Translations under genes and position numbers: made by a program
In this document: piece by piece, positions 22,876-34,030 of the stretch
How the letters are laid out: each line of letters begins with the position of its first letter
How positions within the stretch are numbered: the stretch's first letter is position 1
The notes under the pieces: model-generated
Database searches by the model: none
The model's input: only the letters and a program-made list of their open reading frames with translations
What the model was told of the DNA's origin: nothing
NCBI GenBank assembly: GCA_020726505.1
Contig: JAHLEZ010000001.1
Coordinates: 4,340,001-4,404,000, forward strand
Direction of reading: 5' to 3'
Source of the DNA: Leptodontidium sp. MPI-SDFR-AT-0119
Lineage: Eukaryota > Ascomycota > Leotiomycetes > Helotiales > Leptodontidiaceae
DNA: 64,000 nucleotides

Positions 22876-23971
22876 AACACGGTCGCAGCAAGCGGTCATG
22901 AATTCCAAACCGCTGGAAAGAATTGGGATGCGAATGGTTCGCAACTATCGCAAGATGGATGGTTTGGGAACCACAACCCTTTGCAGCGCGACTTGGGATC
23001 ATGCTGACAGACAGAAGCATTCTACAGAATGCTGCACCTGGTCCAAAACGTTTCCAAAGGCTGAGATGCGGGATTTCCAAAAGGCATAGGGTCCGAAGTT
23101 GAGGGACGCACCTCATCCATGGATGCCCATGCCCCTCCGAGAGACGAATCCGAACCGAAGGCAAACGTCAACGCATGCGCACATTAGCGGAAATCATGCT
23201 GGCAGGGATGGGGGCTGTCAGAACTTGACTCTTGTCGATGCTTTCGGTTTCCGGCTCGCAGCAGAGCAAAGCATGTTCTAATTGCACTGCAAATCTTGAT
23301 AGATCCACACGGGATCAACTTCAAACATGGAGGCCCGAGCCGGCCAGTCAGTCCCCCCGTTCAATCGCACATCTTGACCAGTGGTGACCCACCTCAACAC
23401 CTCGACATGATGATCGCAGCATCCTTCCTGCTTCTTGACATTTTTGACGCCGACTCATGGCGCAACAAAGTTCTTCTTTACCTTATCTGATTGCTTGCTC
23501 CGAGGCCCCCCCGGCTCCAGAATTCGAGACACTCACTCTCATCCAAAGTTCCAAGCTCACTTCGCCGACAGGCTAGCCCCGAATCCTAGTTGCCAATACC
23601 AAAGAGAGGGGCAGTGGATGCATGACCGTTCGTTCCATCTTATGCCACGTTCAGTTTTCTAGAAGCCCTTCTGGCAGGGCTCCCCTCGAAGTCAAACCGT
23701 TATTCCAAGCCGACCCCTGTCCTCGTTGTCATATCCTGAAGAAGTATGCAATATACCCTTCACCGCCGTGGCGGGTTTGTCAACTGAAATAGAAGCTGGT
23801 CAGGCTATATCCTGCGAGAAGTGTAATCACAGGATCAAAGCATTGGCTTGTACTCTTTATATATTGTCCCCCGAGGCAGCACAATTGAAAGCAATCATCT
23901 TCTTCACTTCCGTCCTTTCAAGCCAACATCCAAATCTTTATTCACTTCTATTTGTACAATACTCACTCATC

Positions 23972-25149
23972 ATGGCTCCTAGTCGCATGGATCCTCAAGA
24001 CGATTACGACGTCCCCGAGCCGAAGACTGTCTATGATATCAATGTTCCCTACAAGACACAGTCTGAGGAATACGAACGACGAATTCAACAGCGAACCGAG
24101 TTTCCCGGCTATCTCCCGCACTGGGAACAAGGCCAATGGTTCGAGGACTTCCCAGAATTTGACTATGAAGATCCAGCTCTTCGAGCAGACCCAGAGAAGC
24201 CTCACCTCTTTACGGCTGGTGTATCAGCTCAACCCGTTACTCCTCGTATGGGAACGGTCTTGACCGGCGTCAAGCTGGAAACTCTCTCCCAAGCGGCTAA
24301 GGATGAGCTCGCTCTTCTCATCTGTGAGAGGAAATTTGTGGTTCTGAGAGAGCAACTCGATTTCCTCCATTCCGGACCACAATTCCAGAAGGACTTCATG
24401 TCATACTTTGGCAAGCTCAGTCGGCAACCTGTCACCGGAGCAGTCAAAGACCACCCCGAATTCCACATCATTCATCGGGACGGAAACGAAGAGGACATTG
24501 CCAAGTTCTTCAAGCACAAGATGTCGACGACAATTTGGCATCACGATGTTAGTTACGAGCGGCAGCCACCCGGATATGTCATGCTTGGCATACTGGCTTG
24601 CCCTGACATCGGAGGCGACACAGTCATTGCAGATATGACTATGGCATACAAGCGTCTCTCGCCACTGTTCCAGGAGATGATTGACCAACTGAAAGCGGTG
24701 CACACTTCCAGACATTTGATAGCGCACACCAGAGCCAGCAAGCTCCTAGTTCGTTGCAACCCCGTTGACTCGGTTCACCCAGTCGTTCGAGTCCACCCCG
24801 TCACGGGCGAGAAAGCTATCTTCTACAACATGGAGTTCCCAGACGAGGTCATCGGCTTAAAGGATCAAGAAGCGGAGGCTGTTACTAAATTTTTGATGGA
24901 CTTTGTAAGGAATGGACATGATTTCCAGGCCAGAGTACACTGGGAGAAGCACTCAGTGGTGATGTTTGACAACAGGACAACACTTCGTAAGTTCATCCGG
25001 ATCACTTTACCGTTCTTCACTGACTTTCATTTTCAGACACGGGTACTGTAGACTACGATACAACTGCCCAAGCAAGGCACTTGTTCCGTCTCGCAGCCAT
25101 GACAGAGGTTCCTCTCTCAGTTGCAGACAGCCAGAAGATCCGCGGATGA
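23972..25149 (+). CDS. TauD/TfdA-family alpha-ketoglutarate-dependent dioxygenase
   Basis: Fe(II)/2-oxoglutarate dioxygenase, 375 residues, resembling fungal sulfonate (taurine-type) dioxygenases that release sulfite from alkylsulfonates for sulfur nutrition; the exact substrate is not readable. Exons 23972-24986 and 25037-25149. The iron facial triad is visible: His190 and Asp192 in TIWHHDVSY, and distal His339 whose codon is split by the intron (TTL-H-TGTVDYD). A 2OG-binding Arg follows (R352 or R356 in QARHLFR). The N-terminal half carries the substrate lid (PEFHIIHRDG). The start MAPSRMDP lies right after a CT-rich leader; a longer frame back to 23726 lacks homology and crosses that leader. 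No signal peptide, so probably cytosolic. Convergent with the aldo-keto reductase. Confidence 0.92.
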
Positions 25150-26368
25150 AGAAAAAGCATGTATGGGAACTACGCGGATACACATATTTTCTACCTTTGC
25201 ATGGGCGTTCTCTTAGCATTTTCGAGCGTCTGTAGCGATCCTTTCTTTTCTTTCTCCCTGCATTTTCCTCATGTATAAAGTATATAAGTTTTTGGTTACT
25301 TCCTAGAAAATACGAGATGCTTGCTTTGCTTCAATCGATCCGATTGCAACGGATATCATTCTCGTATTCGAGAGATTAGGGATTTGTCATGCAACACGAA
25401 GTGATCCCATCATGTTTTTCTGACTAAACGTCCGAGGTAGTACCGGATATCAAGCATCCGGATGAGCATTCATTAATGGAAATAGATGTCGTGTAGATTT
25501 TGAGCTAGGAAAGGGTATGTCGTACCAGGCAAAGCGCGGACAAGCGAAGACAGTGAATCGATTGGACCTTAATTCTGAAGATAATCAACACCGCTACAAT
25601 ACGCTTTAGGTCTCACCTGCAGCGCGTCTATGTCACCAATATAAGATTGAGGCGCAGTACCGCACGTAACGCAAGAGGGAAAAGAAAAATATTTCAGGAT
25701 GGCTTGTCATATGCGGTTGCGGACCGATCCAGAATGGCGTGCAGGATCGACCTCTTTGGAAATACCAAACGGCTGCGGTGTCAATTGGAGCTGAAACTAC
25801 GAAGGAAGCGTTGCTTGCTGCATTACAAGCATACATACATACATGCGTACACTTTGTGGACATAGCGTCGGTCGAACGGACTTCAAAACGGCAGGTAGAT
25901 GCACTTGGACGGACTGATCTGTGTCTTTGCATGCATGTAATGAATAATTGACAGAGGGCTTTCGTAGCAGTCGGTCGATTGGGGCTTTGAAGGAAGCGAG
26001 CGATACGATTGTGCCTCGAGCTTGCAGCCCTAGAGCTGTCCTGTGAGTGAGTGAGAGATGTTCTAATCGCGGAATTATGGTACAGTTTGGTAGTAAGCGA
26101 GTGAAGGCCAGTTGCGGTGGACAACCCCAGCTTTTTTACTTTACTGGATTGTACTGCACCATGCCAGAATCGTACATTACTGCATGACATGACAGACCAC
26201 TAGCTCGCTCATTCTCACTGCTACTGTACTATCAAGGCAAGACAGGGCAAAGGCAAACCAAAGACGTTCATTCCCCGCACACCCTACCCCATACGTACAA
26301 TCAATCACAAGCACAATCCATCGATCGATCACAGAGTTACTCCACAAGCAGAAGATCAATAGATACAC
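25150..26368. other. Intergenic, convergent
   Basis: About 1.2 kb between the dioxygenase and the aldo-keto reductase, holding both 3' UTRs. Contains a short CATA/TACA microsatellite near 25830-25848 and a GATC/ATCG run near 26319-26330. The long minus frame at 25633-26190 has no homology and is not called. Confidence 0.5.
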
Positions 26369-27452
26369 CTAGTTACTCTCCTCCGGCCACACATCATAGC
26401 CAACCGTATCCTTGATGTTAACGAAGCGGGTATGCCTCCCCTCCGCGACCTTATTAACAACAGCCAGGTCGTCCTCGGTGAGGTCAATGACTTGGAAGTT
26501 GCTCTTGATGCGCGCGGCGTCGGAGCTCTTGGGTAGGACTGCATATCCCCTCTTCAACCCCCACGCGATGAGGATCTGAGCTAGTGTCACGCCTTTGGCT
26601 TGAGCGAGGGCGTTGAGCTCCGCGTTCGTCGTGACTTTCTCGCCTGTGGATGGTACTTGGTGTTGTGATCCAAGAGGCGAGTATGCTACAGGGAGGATAT
26701 CATGGGAGATGCAGTAGACGATCAGTTCGTTGTTAGGGAGGAAAGGATGGATTTCTACTTGGTTGATAGCGGGCTTGACCTCTGCGTATTTCAACATCTC
26801 TTCTAGGCCCGAGATCGTCCAGTTCGAAACGCCTATGGCTCTAGCTTTGCCGGCTTTATAGGCTTTCTCCATGGCTCTCCATGTTGGTTTTGGGTTCTCT
26901 GTGAGTTCCTTTTTCAAGATATACTGTCGATTTTGTCAGTATGTATGGATTTTTCTTACAGACCAGGTCGTGGATGGAGGCACATACCTTTCCATCGGCC
27001 CCAAGTTTGACCTTCCTATCCTCAGTCTTCTCAACGGCAAATGGCCAATGTACGAGGAACGAGTCTACATAATCAGTCCCTAGCATTGCGAGAGAGTTGT
27101 TTAAGCTCCACTCTACATCTTTAGGCTCGACGAGATGCGGCCAGACTTTCGTTGTGATGAAGATGTCTTTGCGTTGAACACCGGGGTTCTGCGATAGCCA
27201 TTCTCGCAGAGCCGTTCCAACCTCGTCTTCGTTCAAGTAACTATCCACTTGTCAGATGATTCGCTTGTAAGATGTGAGATGGGAAAGCAAGACTTACTAC
27301 CATGCGCAGTCCAGATGTCTGTACCCAGCATTCAAAGCTGCTAGGACAGCCGCATGTGTCTCCCCTGAGATTCCCTCTTTTGCGTATGTCCCGAATCCCA
27401 AAGCGGGCATCTCTACCCCGTTGTTTAACTTGAGGATTGGTATCTGTGCCAT
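26369..27452 (-). CDS. Aldo-keto reductase
   Basis: NADPH-dependent reductase of aldehydes and ketones; 320 residues in three exons (27452-27298, 27240-26988, 26923-26369). Frame is continuous at both joins (CAWY/YLNEDE and GADGK/YILKKE). TIM-barrel AKR landmarks: NNGVEMPALGFGTY at the N-terminus, catalytic Asp48 and Tyr in HLDCAWYYLNEDEVG, catalytic Lys in IFITTKVW, catalytic His in FLVHWPFA, then GVSNW, NQVEIHPFL, AYSPLG and the NADPH-binding LPKSSDAARIKSNF. It resembles fungal glycerol dehydrogenase/GCY1-type or xylose-reductase-like enzymes; substrate is not determined from sequence. Cytosolic, no targeting signal. The first Met MAQIPILKLN is the standard family start. Confidence 0.93.
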
Positions 27453-28553
27453 TGTTGCAAGCTCCGGGAGTCGAATAGAAACCGATGCTAAAAGAAAACT
27501 GACGGCTGTTTTGGTTTGAATATGAGGAAGCCTTTCAACAAAGATGACAACTCAAATGAGGACGCTTAACTACCAATGTGTATTGGTGGTGCAGAATGAG
27601 ATTGTTGAGGCTGTTGTGACGCCTCAATCGGGTGTGTTCCGGAGGTTGTTCAACGTGACTAGTGACACCGAGAGAGATCTTCGGGAGCACAGCGGATTCA
27701 ACAGATGCAATGACACAGGCTCCTTATCCAGGGCTTTCAACCGACCACGACGATGAATATAGAACTGCTCCGCTTTACTTCGTGGGGATACAACGGTGTG
27801 GGCAAGACATTTGCAAAGCAAGTGGTCTCCACTGACTCTGCAAGCTTGCTAACCCCCTAGTCCACCCACCTACTGCAACCACAGGGATACTTTGCTGCAT
27901 TGGTGGATTGGGCACCACCCAGGCAAGAAGAGAGAGAAAAAAAAAAAGGTTCCCCCCTCCCAAAAACCTTCGTCAAAGCTGCAACAACCCTTAAATTTCC
28001 AAAACAGCCGAGCCGAGTTAAAAAGATCAGACGGCGGACCCGGGGGTTTCGCATTGTTCTAGCTTTGTTCTAGGGTTTCGACCGGTGTGGCTTGGGTTTG
28101 TTTGTTACCCGGCAGGCAAGTAAGTAACCAGCAACCTGGGAAGATCTGTATAATGGGTATTTCGGGATCGCGATTACATGACTCAGAGTAAGTTTCCGGA
28201 GTTGGTCTCCTACTTCCGAGTACGGACGGGGTGACGCTGCCGAGGATGCTGATTGAAGGTTTTTGATAGATACACCTCTCTGGACTAAAACTTCTTAACT
28301 TGACTGATGGCGCCGGCGAGCCAAGGGTTTTGACAAACAAACTTTCATGGGCACTGTAGGTACGAGAGTACTGTGCCAACCACCACGTTGTCCACTGTCC
28401 CAAACTATGCAGTCGAATGGAGACACGATGCGAATGGTGCAGCAGGGCAAAACCTTCGACACAGCCCTACGGTAGGTAGGAAACGAGCCAATGTCCAATC
28501 ATCCAGTCTCAAACGCCAGTCCAATTCAGTCCAATGCAGTCAGTACACCACCG
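27453..28553. other. Promoter region of the aldo-keto reductase
   Basis: About 1.1 kb upstream of the reductase, downstream of the DUF202 gene on the same strand. Includes a 12-A tract (27938-27949) beside a C-rich run. Frames on either strand have no homology. No clear regulatory motif identified. Confidence 0.4.
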
Positions 28554-29024
28554 TCATTCTTCACTACACTTCGCTTCACCTTTCCCTCGTCTCTCCTGCT
28601 GAACAAGCAAATAAACACCCCCTCCAGCAACCGCGCCACTCGTCAACGCAACCAGCCCAATCCCCGCTACATTCGGTCGGAAGAGCCCTCTCTGCAACAG
28701 CTTCAGCGACCGGAAGTACCTGATCGTTCCGTAGGAGAGACACCCTGTCCCTGAGCCCACCAGAGCCGCAGACGGGATCTTCATGTCACCGTGGGACTGG
28801 GACGGAGACGGTGACGGGGACGGGGATGAGGGATTCAGACTCAGTAGCGACGGGGAGAGCGCTTCCAAGGCATCGAGTTTAGCCAGCGCGACGCCCAGCG
28901 CGACAAAGCCCAGGCCGGTTCGTGTCCAGGAGAGAAAGGTTCGTTCGTTTGCGAGGTGGTCCCGTGCTACGGAGCCAGTGTTGGATATTGGTGTTGAGAC
29001 GAGGTATTTGAGGAAACGTGACAT
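28554..29024 (-). CDS. DUF202 (YidH-type) membrane protein
   Basis: 156-residue single-exon protein with the DUF202 signature ARDHLANERTFLSWTRTGLGFVALGVALAKLDAL near residues 19-52, which forms the first TM helix. Two more TM helices follow: SAALVGSGTGCLSYGTIRYF and GIGLVALTSGAVAGGGVYLLV. Between helices 1 and 2 sits a Ser/Pro-repeat loop (SPSPSPSPSQS). The family includes yeast vacuolar/ER proteins of the VTC4-C-terminal type and bacterial YidH; no enzymatic role is proven. MSRFLKYL is chosen as start because the upstream extension (to 29222) is low-complexity and unlike the family. Confidence 0.85.
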   Translation of the reverse strand: MSRFLKYLVSTPISNTGSVARDHLANERTFLSWTRTGLGFVALGVALAKLDALEALSPSLLSLNPSSPSPSPSPSQSHGDMKIPSAALVGSGTGCLSYGTIRYFRSLKLLQRGLFRPNVAGIGLVALTSGAVAGGGVYLLVQQERRGKGEAKCSEE

Positions 29025-29253
29025 GTTTGTTGACTGCCTGTGGTTTTTGTGTTTGTGAGATTTGTGTGATTGACAATATGATGACGAAAGTGTTGTTGGC
29101 TCAAATTGAGTTAATTTTGAGTCAGATGGTTTGGAGAAGAACTTTAATGGTCGCCGATTGTCAAGGGCTGTCGGTCGGGATTCACCCCCGGCCTCAGACC
29201 AAGTTTTTGTGGCCATTATCACGTCCGAATAATCACTATCCTACCCTTTCCAC

Positions 29254-29829
29254 TTAAAAACCCTCCCATCCCAATAATCCCTTCTCATAGAAACCAATTG
29301 CCCAAGCGAAAACTCCGCATCCTGCACGTGCAAATACTGCAACAAATGCACCGGCACCTTTGCCCTGATACCGCTCATCAATACCCTCATTCTCATCAAC
29401 CTCTTCAGGATCCCACTCAATATCTACAGCTTTGATACAAGCTTCCGGTTGACTTTGATCAATTCCTCTCGGAATTGGTTCAGGCGCGTCTTTGAGCCAC
29501 TCTAATACCTCTTTATCAATCACCAGACAGATATCTGCGCGAGTGCCTCTTGGTCTGCTTGAGGGAGGACCGGAGTCTATGTACTTGGCGAAGATGTTGG
29601 CGATGTCATCGATTCCTTTATCGGCATAGAGAGTAGCATCGGAGAGAATGGTGTCGCTGGCGGGATGGTTGCACGTAGGTGCGGTCTTGCATGGGATGTG
29701 AACGCATTTGGTGAGTTTTATGTATTGATTGAATTTCGCAACGGCGGCTGGCCAGAGGAGATTAGACTCGACGGTGTAGGTGGTGCGATAAATGACGAAA
29801 CCCCATGGTTCTTGGACTAGTGAGGCCAT
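29254..29829 (-). CDS. Conserved-looking fungal protein of unknown function
   Basis: 191 residues (200 if the upstream ATG at 29856 is used). Begins MASLVQEPWGFVIYRTTYTVES, a WGFVIYRTTYT pattern I associate with a widespread family of fungal hypothetical proteins. Continues as an acidic alpha/beta-like protein (DICLVIDKEVLEWLKDAP, AVDIEWDPEEVDENEG) and ends in a small/aromatic segment (AFVAVFARAGCGVFAWAIGFYEKG). No signal peptide or known catalytic motif. Function unknown. It is compact, has no introns and is separated from the DUF202 start by only 229 nt. Confidence 0.65.
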   Translation of the reverse strand: MASLVQEPWGFVIYRTTYTVESNLLWPAAVAKFNQYIKLTKCVHIPCKTAPTCNHPASDTILSDATLYADKGIDDIANIFAKYIDSGPPSSRPRGTRADICLVIDKEVLEWLKDAPEPIPRGIDQSQPEACIKAVDIEWDPEEVDENEGIDERYQGKGAGAFVAVFARAGCGVFAWAIGFYEKGLLGWEGF

Positions 29830-29856
29830 GGTAGGAGATGTGGTGATCTTTCTCAT

Positions 29857-30357
29857 ACAGATTGCGAGTGCAAGATCCCCTTCGATTGCTTACCGGTATC
29901 TAAGCGATAAGGGAGAAGTATCGTGGAAGTTTAACGTAGCGTAATCAAACCCGTGAAGTCAAGTAAACAAGAAAGCTTGGTTGTATTCGTGTCTTGGATG
30001 GACCAATCTCTTCTCACAGATGAGTTCTCGTATGCTTAGTCAGCTGCCTGTCTAGAGGAGCAATCCCACGACATCGAGCTGAACAATCATTTCTGAGAAG
30101 CAAGGGTATACGCAATCGTATCTTAACTCCGGACTGTGTTGAAGCAATTCTACTAGTGAATTAAAAGGGTAGATTCATAGAAAGACTTTCATTGCCTCTT
30201 TTGCAAGAGAGCTAGGTGAAGGCTGGCGATCTTCATTTGTAATTTTTACACTCATCCATCCCCACCCCCCACTATTCCTCTGTCAATCCCGTCTCTCGAC
30301 GCCTGCCCTTAGAGTCTCGTCATATCGTAAACATCTCGTTCTTTCCCTCATAGCCGA
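29857..30357. other. Gap between unknown protein and HECT ligase
   Basis: 500 nt; HECT 3' UTR and the promoter of the unknown protein on the same strand. Nothing distinctive. Confidence 0.4.
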
Positions 30358-33300
30358 TCAACTGAGATCAAACCCAGCACCCGAATTGACCGCATAAAGT
30401 AACTTCTGCCGCAAGGTCGTTTCCGTGGAGTATTTGGGTAACTTCAACAGGTTCACACACGTACTGGTACTGGGCAATCTCTCCTCGTCGCTTCCAGCAT
30501 CTCGAATACTGAAGCGCGGGTTGAGCTGAGAGAAACCCAGAAGAGGTGCTCTGGGCGTCGATGTGACGTATTTCAAGACCTTTCTGCGATCTGAGTCATC
30601 GAGCTCTTTCATGACTTTCCAGAATAGCTTGACTGTATCGTGCTCTTGACCATCGTCGCCAATCTGGTAGACACCACCGTACTGGGTGTTGCGTCTTAGG
30701 TCTTCGACGTCGACTTCGGATGAGTCGCCGCCGATGAGGGTCTGTAGCTCGGATTGATTGAACATGGACAACCAGGTTGGGTTGATGATCTCGCTAAGAC
30801 CTTTGAGGAAGGCTTGCGTTTGGCGGAATGGTTGAAGCTGCAGACGATGGCGAGCTACGTAAGATACATAGAGTGGCCGGTTTTGGTTTGTGACCGCGAT
30901 GTTGGAACCGTTTGGCATCAGGTCTCTGGTCACTGTCTTGTCGGTTTCCCCAGGTGATGAAACTTTGTCCGTGATGGTGAAATCGAGAGAGAAGTCTTCG
31001 GCATTTCCTGGATAATTCTTGAGCTTCAAAAGACCTTGGTATAATCCCTCGTCGAGATCCCGGAGATCATTGATGTTGGCGCGATATCCAGATTCTGTTC
31101 CATACGTCGCCCACTTGAGGAGAAAGAAGCCAGCAAATCCAATGTCAACAAGAATACCTTCATACAAACATTTCCCAACGACTCTACCGAGGAATTCGTA
31201 ACGCTTCGAAAGATCCACCATAGTTTCTGTCCAGAAAACAGAATTTTCCTTAAATCCGGCGGCTTTGAGTAGTTCTCGTCGCTCATCGAAGGTGGCAGGA
31301 TTCGGATATAACAGATTCTGGTCGTTTGCAATGAAGTAGCGAGGGCTCGTGTCGTCTGACAGGAAGGCTCCGTTGGTGATGCTGGTGAGGAACTCCTTTG
31401 TGACGCCTCCACCATCAATACCTGCTTCAACAGTATCGAATTGATCGACAAAGGTGATTTGGATAGGCTCCTTCAAGCCTTCCCCGAGTTCGTAGAATTG
31501 CTCGTACGCATCTTCAAAAATTTGCTCTCTCCTTATCTTGGCGTGGTGTCGTCCGAGCAGTTCATGCCCTGCTGTGCGACTGTGTCTAGGAGACATCTGA
31601 GACTGCTGGATGATAGACATTCGCCAGATGTCGGGGTCCACGTTTCCGCCTCGTCTTCGAGTCTGATCAAGAAGGACGAATTGCCGGAATATCTGGACCC
31701 GAGTCTCAAATGGAATAACGAAAGGCATGTTCTGGAGGACTTCTAATCTTGGACCCACTGCCGCAAGCACCTTTTGACGGGCAGTTTTCTGTTGCTGTCT
31801 CCTCAAGCTTTCAATTTGCTGAGCACGTCTAGGCCTAGACATGCCGACAAGTCCAATGTACTCTCTATCATCGGCAAATTGAGAGTCGTCATTATCGGGA
31901 TCTTCGTCTTCTCCCTCCTCACGAACTTGATGTTGCCTTTCTTCTTCCATCACGACTGCCGGAATGAACCCTTCCATCTCGAACCGGGATGTCATGAGCC
32001 AGTGATCTTTGGACAGAAAACGACGCCTAGAATCTCGTTCATAGAGCATGCGCATCACACCAGCCACGATCGTTCTCACGTAGTCGAATGTCATGCCAGC
32101 GACACCAGCAAAAGGCATTCTTGCAATGCTTTTGGTAACTACCTCCGGTTCCGCAGATTGGAATCTTGAGGTTGTGGTGCTTGCACCGAAATAACTGCCT
32201 ATGCTACCTTGGGCAGTGGGTTGTCCATCATCGGACAATTCGCCCGCATTGTAATACATTGTGAAAGCAAGGTTCTTTAAGAAGACCGTGAGTCGCTTTA
32301 CGTCTTCAATAGGAAGTGCACTTTGACGAATGCGAGATACTGGTTCGCCTGCCTGTCCAAATGCTGGAACATTGCCACTTAGAAACTCTTCGTCATCGGT
32401 GAATCGTAACACAAAAACATAGAGCTCGAGAAACAGCAGTATAGTCCGCCATTCCCGATCTCTCCCAGCATCACTTGAAAGGAACTGTCGGCGTTGTATC
32501 TGTGACCGGAGCAACGTCAACGCGCCCTTAGAATCGGCTCTAATGACAGAAAAGGTATTGGTCAAGCTCATGGCTTGCCAGAAAAACTTCAGCGCAGGTA
32601 CCTCGGTCCCATCCGGTGTCTTCATAGACCCCAGATACAGCCACAGCCGAATATCGTCTCCCCTTTGTGGAAATATTCTCAGGAGAGTGAGTGCATAACT
32701 GGCAAGTAAGCTGGCGTCTTCTTCCCCAGCAACAGATGCCTTAACGTAGTCGATATTGAATTTTGCAAGCAACCCAGTGATGCTATCCTCGTTGACCAAG
32801 GAGAGTAGCTCATTCTTGACAAATGTAGGTAAAGGCAGAGGGAGATTTCGATCAGTTTCGACACCATCGATAGATTCTTGATTTGTTTCTGGGTCGTGAG
32901 CATCCATCCGGCCAATAATTGCCCCGGAAGAGAAAGACAGTTGGAGCGACAGAGCTCTTAGAAACTCGGGTTCCTGAGAGCTTCTTCGTTGGAGCCGATG
33001 GATGACTATGAAATGTGCAAGCAGCCACAGCCTCCGCTCATCCTGTATATGCTCCACAAAGGCTGACGAAAACTCCCGAACCAATGCTGATGACAAGAGT
33101 TCAACATTGACTATGGCTGCTAATTCGTCAAAGCCACCCAGTGAGCCTCCCAAGTCTGGAGTCGTGAGGAAACATAAGGAGAATGCAGCGTGGGCATTCA
33201 GCACTATCTCGTCTGCGTGAGGTTAGCACTTGTAACAATACCGTGGAAACGTTCAAATCTCACCATTGTTGTTCAGCTCTATATGCTCCACCAAAGGTAT

Positions 33301-34030
33301 TCTGATTGCAGTCAAAGCCAAATCTCTGTTATTCTTTGATATCTCGCCACTCGAGATGTATTGAGAGAGGTAGGTGTAGTAGGCTCGAGATATTTTGGGA
33401 ATCACATCCGGCCGGTGATCGACAACTGACACAAGCAGGTGTAACAAGCTGGATATGAATTCCGGTTGAGACCTGGTGAAGTTAGTATCTGTCAATTTTG
33501 AGGATATGGAAAGTAGAGATAAAGATGTGTATGAAACGGTACACATACACTTGCAAGCCCTCCAAAGTGATTTTGGCAAGCTGCCCCAGCTGGAGTTGGA
33601 TCTCAGGACGTGCCAGAAACGTCTGATAACCCAGACAAGATATCTTAGAGCTGAGGCTTGACAATCTCCCAAGATCGTCCCTTCTCCGTGGACTGAAGAA
33701 TGCCACCAAGAGCTGCAGTTGTTGTATTAGTCTCAAAGCTGCATTCGAAGCATCCTCCTTTGTAGCCAGCTCGTCCCAGGTCCGCCGCCTTGAATCTGCG
33801 AGATCTTTTCTAGCCTTATGCCCCCTCCATGTTTTCTGTATCTTCTTCGAGGCGTTAAGACGCTCTCGTTCTTGTTGACGCTGTAACCTTTCCTGCTGAG
33901 CTTGTGCAACTGTCTTTTGAGTACCAGACGCCGCAGGAGTCCTGGAGCTCTGCGCAAATGGATTTGTATTTTGCCCCGAGAGGTTCACCTGTCGAGGACG
34001 ACGAGAGCTGCCACTGAATGTTTGGAACAT
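30358..34030 (-). CDS. HUL5: HECT-type E3 ubiquitin ligase, Hul5/UBE3C-like
   Basis: 1181-residue ligase in three exons (34030-33549, 33472-33264, 33212-30358). Frame holds at both joins (EGLQ-V-SQPEF and LNN-D-EIVLNAH). A polar N-terminus (RRPRQVNLSGQ) precedes a Gln/Arg coiled stretch and an IQ motif at about 64-73 (IQKTWRGHKARK), the hallmark layout of Hul5/UBE3C. The middle is helical. The C-terminal HECT domain (about 790-1181) shows ITFVDQFDTVEAGIDGGGVTKEF, FLGRVVGKCLYEGILVDI, the LFWKVM block and the catalytic Cys1149 in PSTSTCVNLLKLPKY. Hul5 works with the proteasome, extending ubiquitin chains on bound or misfolded substrates. The first ATG begins MFQTFSG, the usual start. Divergently oriented to PAB1. 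Confidence 0.94.

Larger units (their letters stand above)
21149..23971. other. Gene-poor region upstream of the dioxygenase gene
   Basis: Divergent gap of about 2.8 kb. It contains the triplicate repeat at 22221-22271, the doubtful frame at 22312-22875 and, from about 23870, a typical leader for the dioxygenase (TATATATTG-like stretch near 23855-23866, then a CT-rich tract). No domain-bearing frame was found. Confidence 0.45.

Noticed and set aside
25633..26190. 185-codon minus frame between dioxygenase and aldo-keto reductase
   Set aside because: Ser/Arg/Thr-rich, covers a microsatellite, no motif, sits where two 3' UTRs should be.
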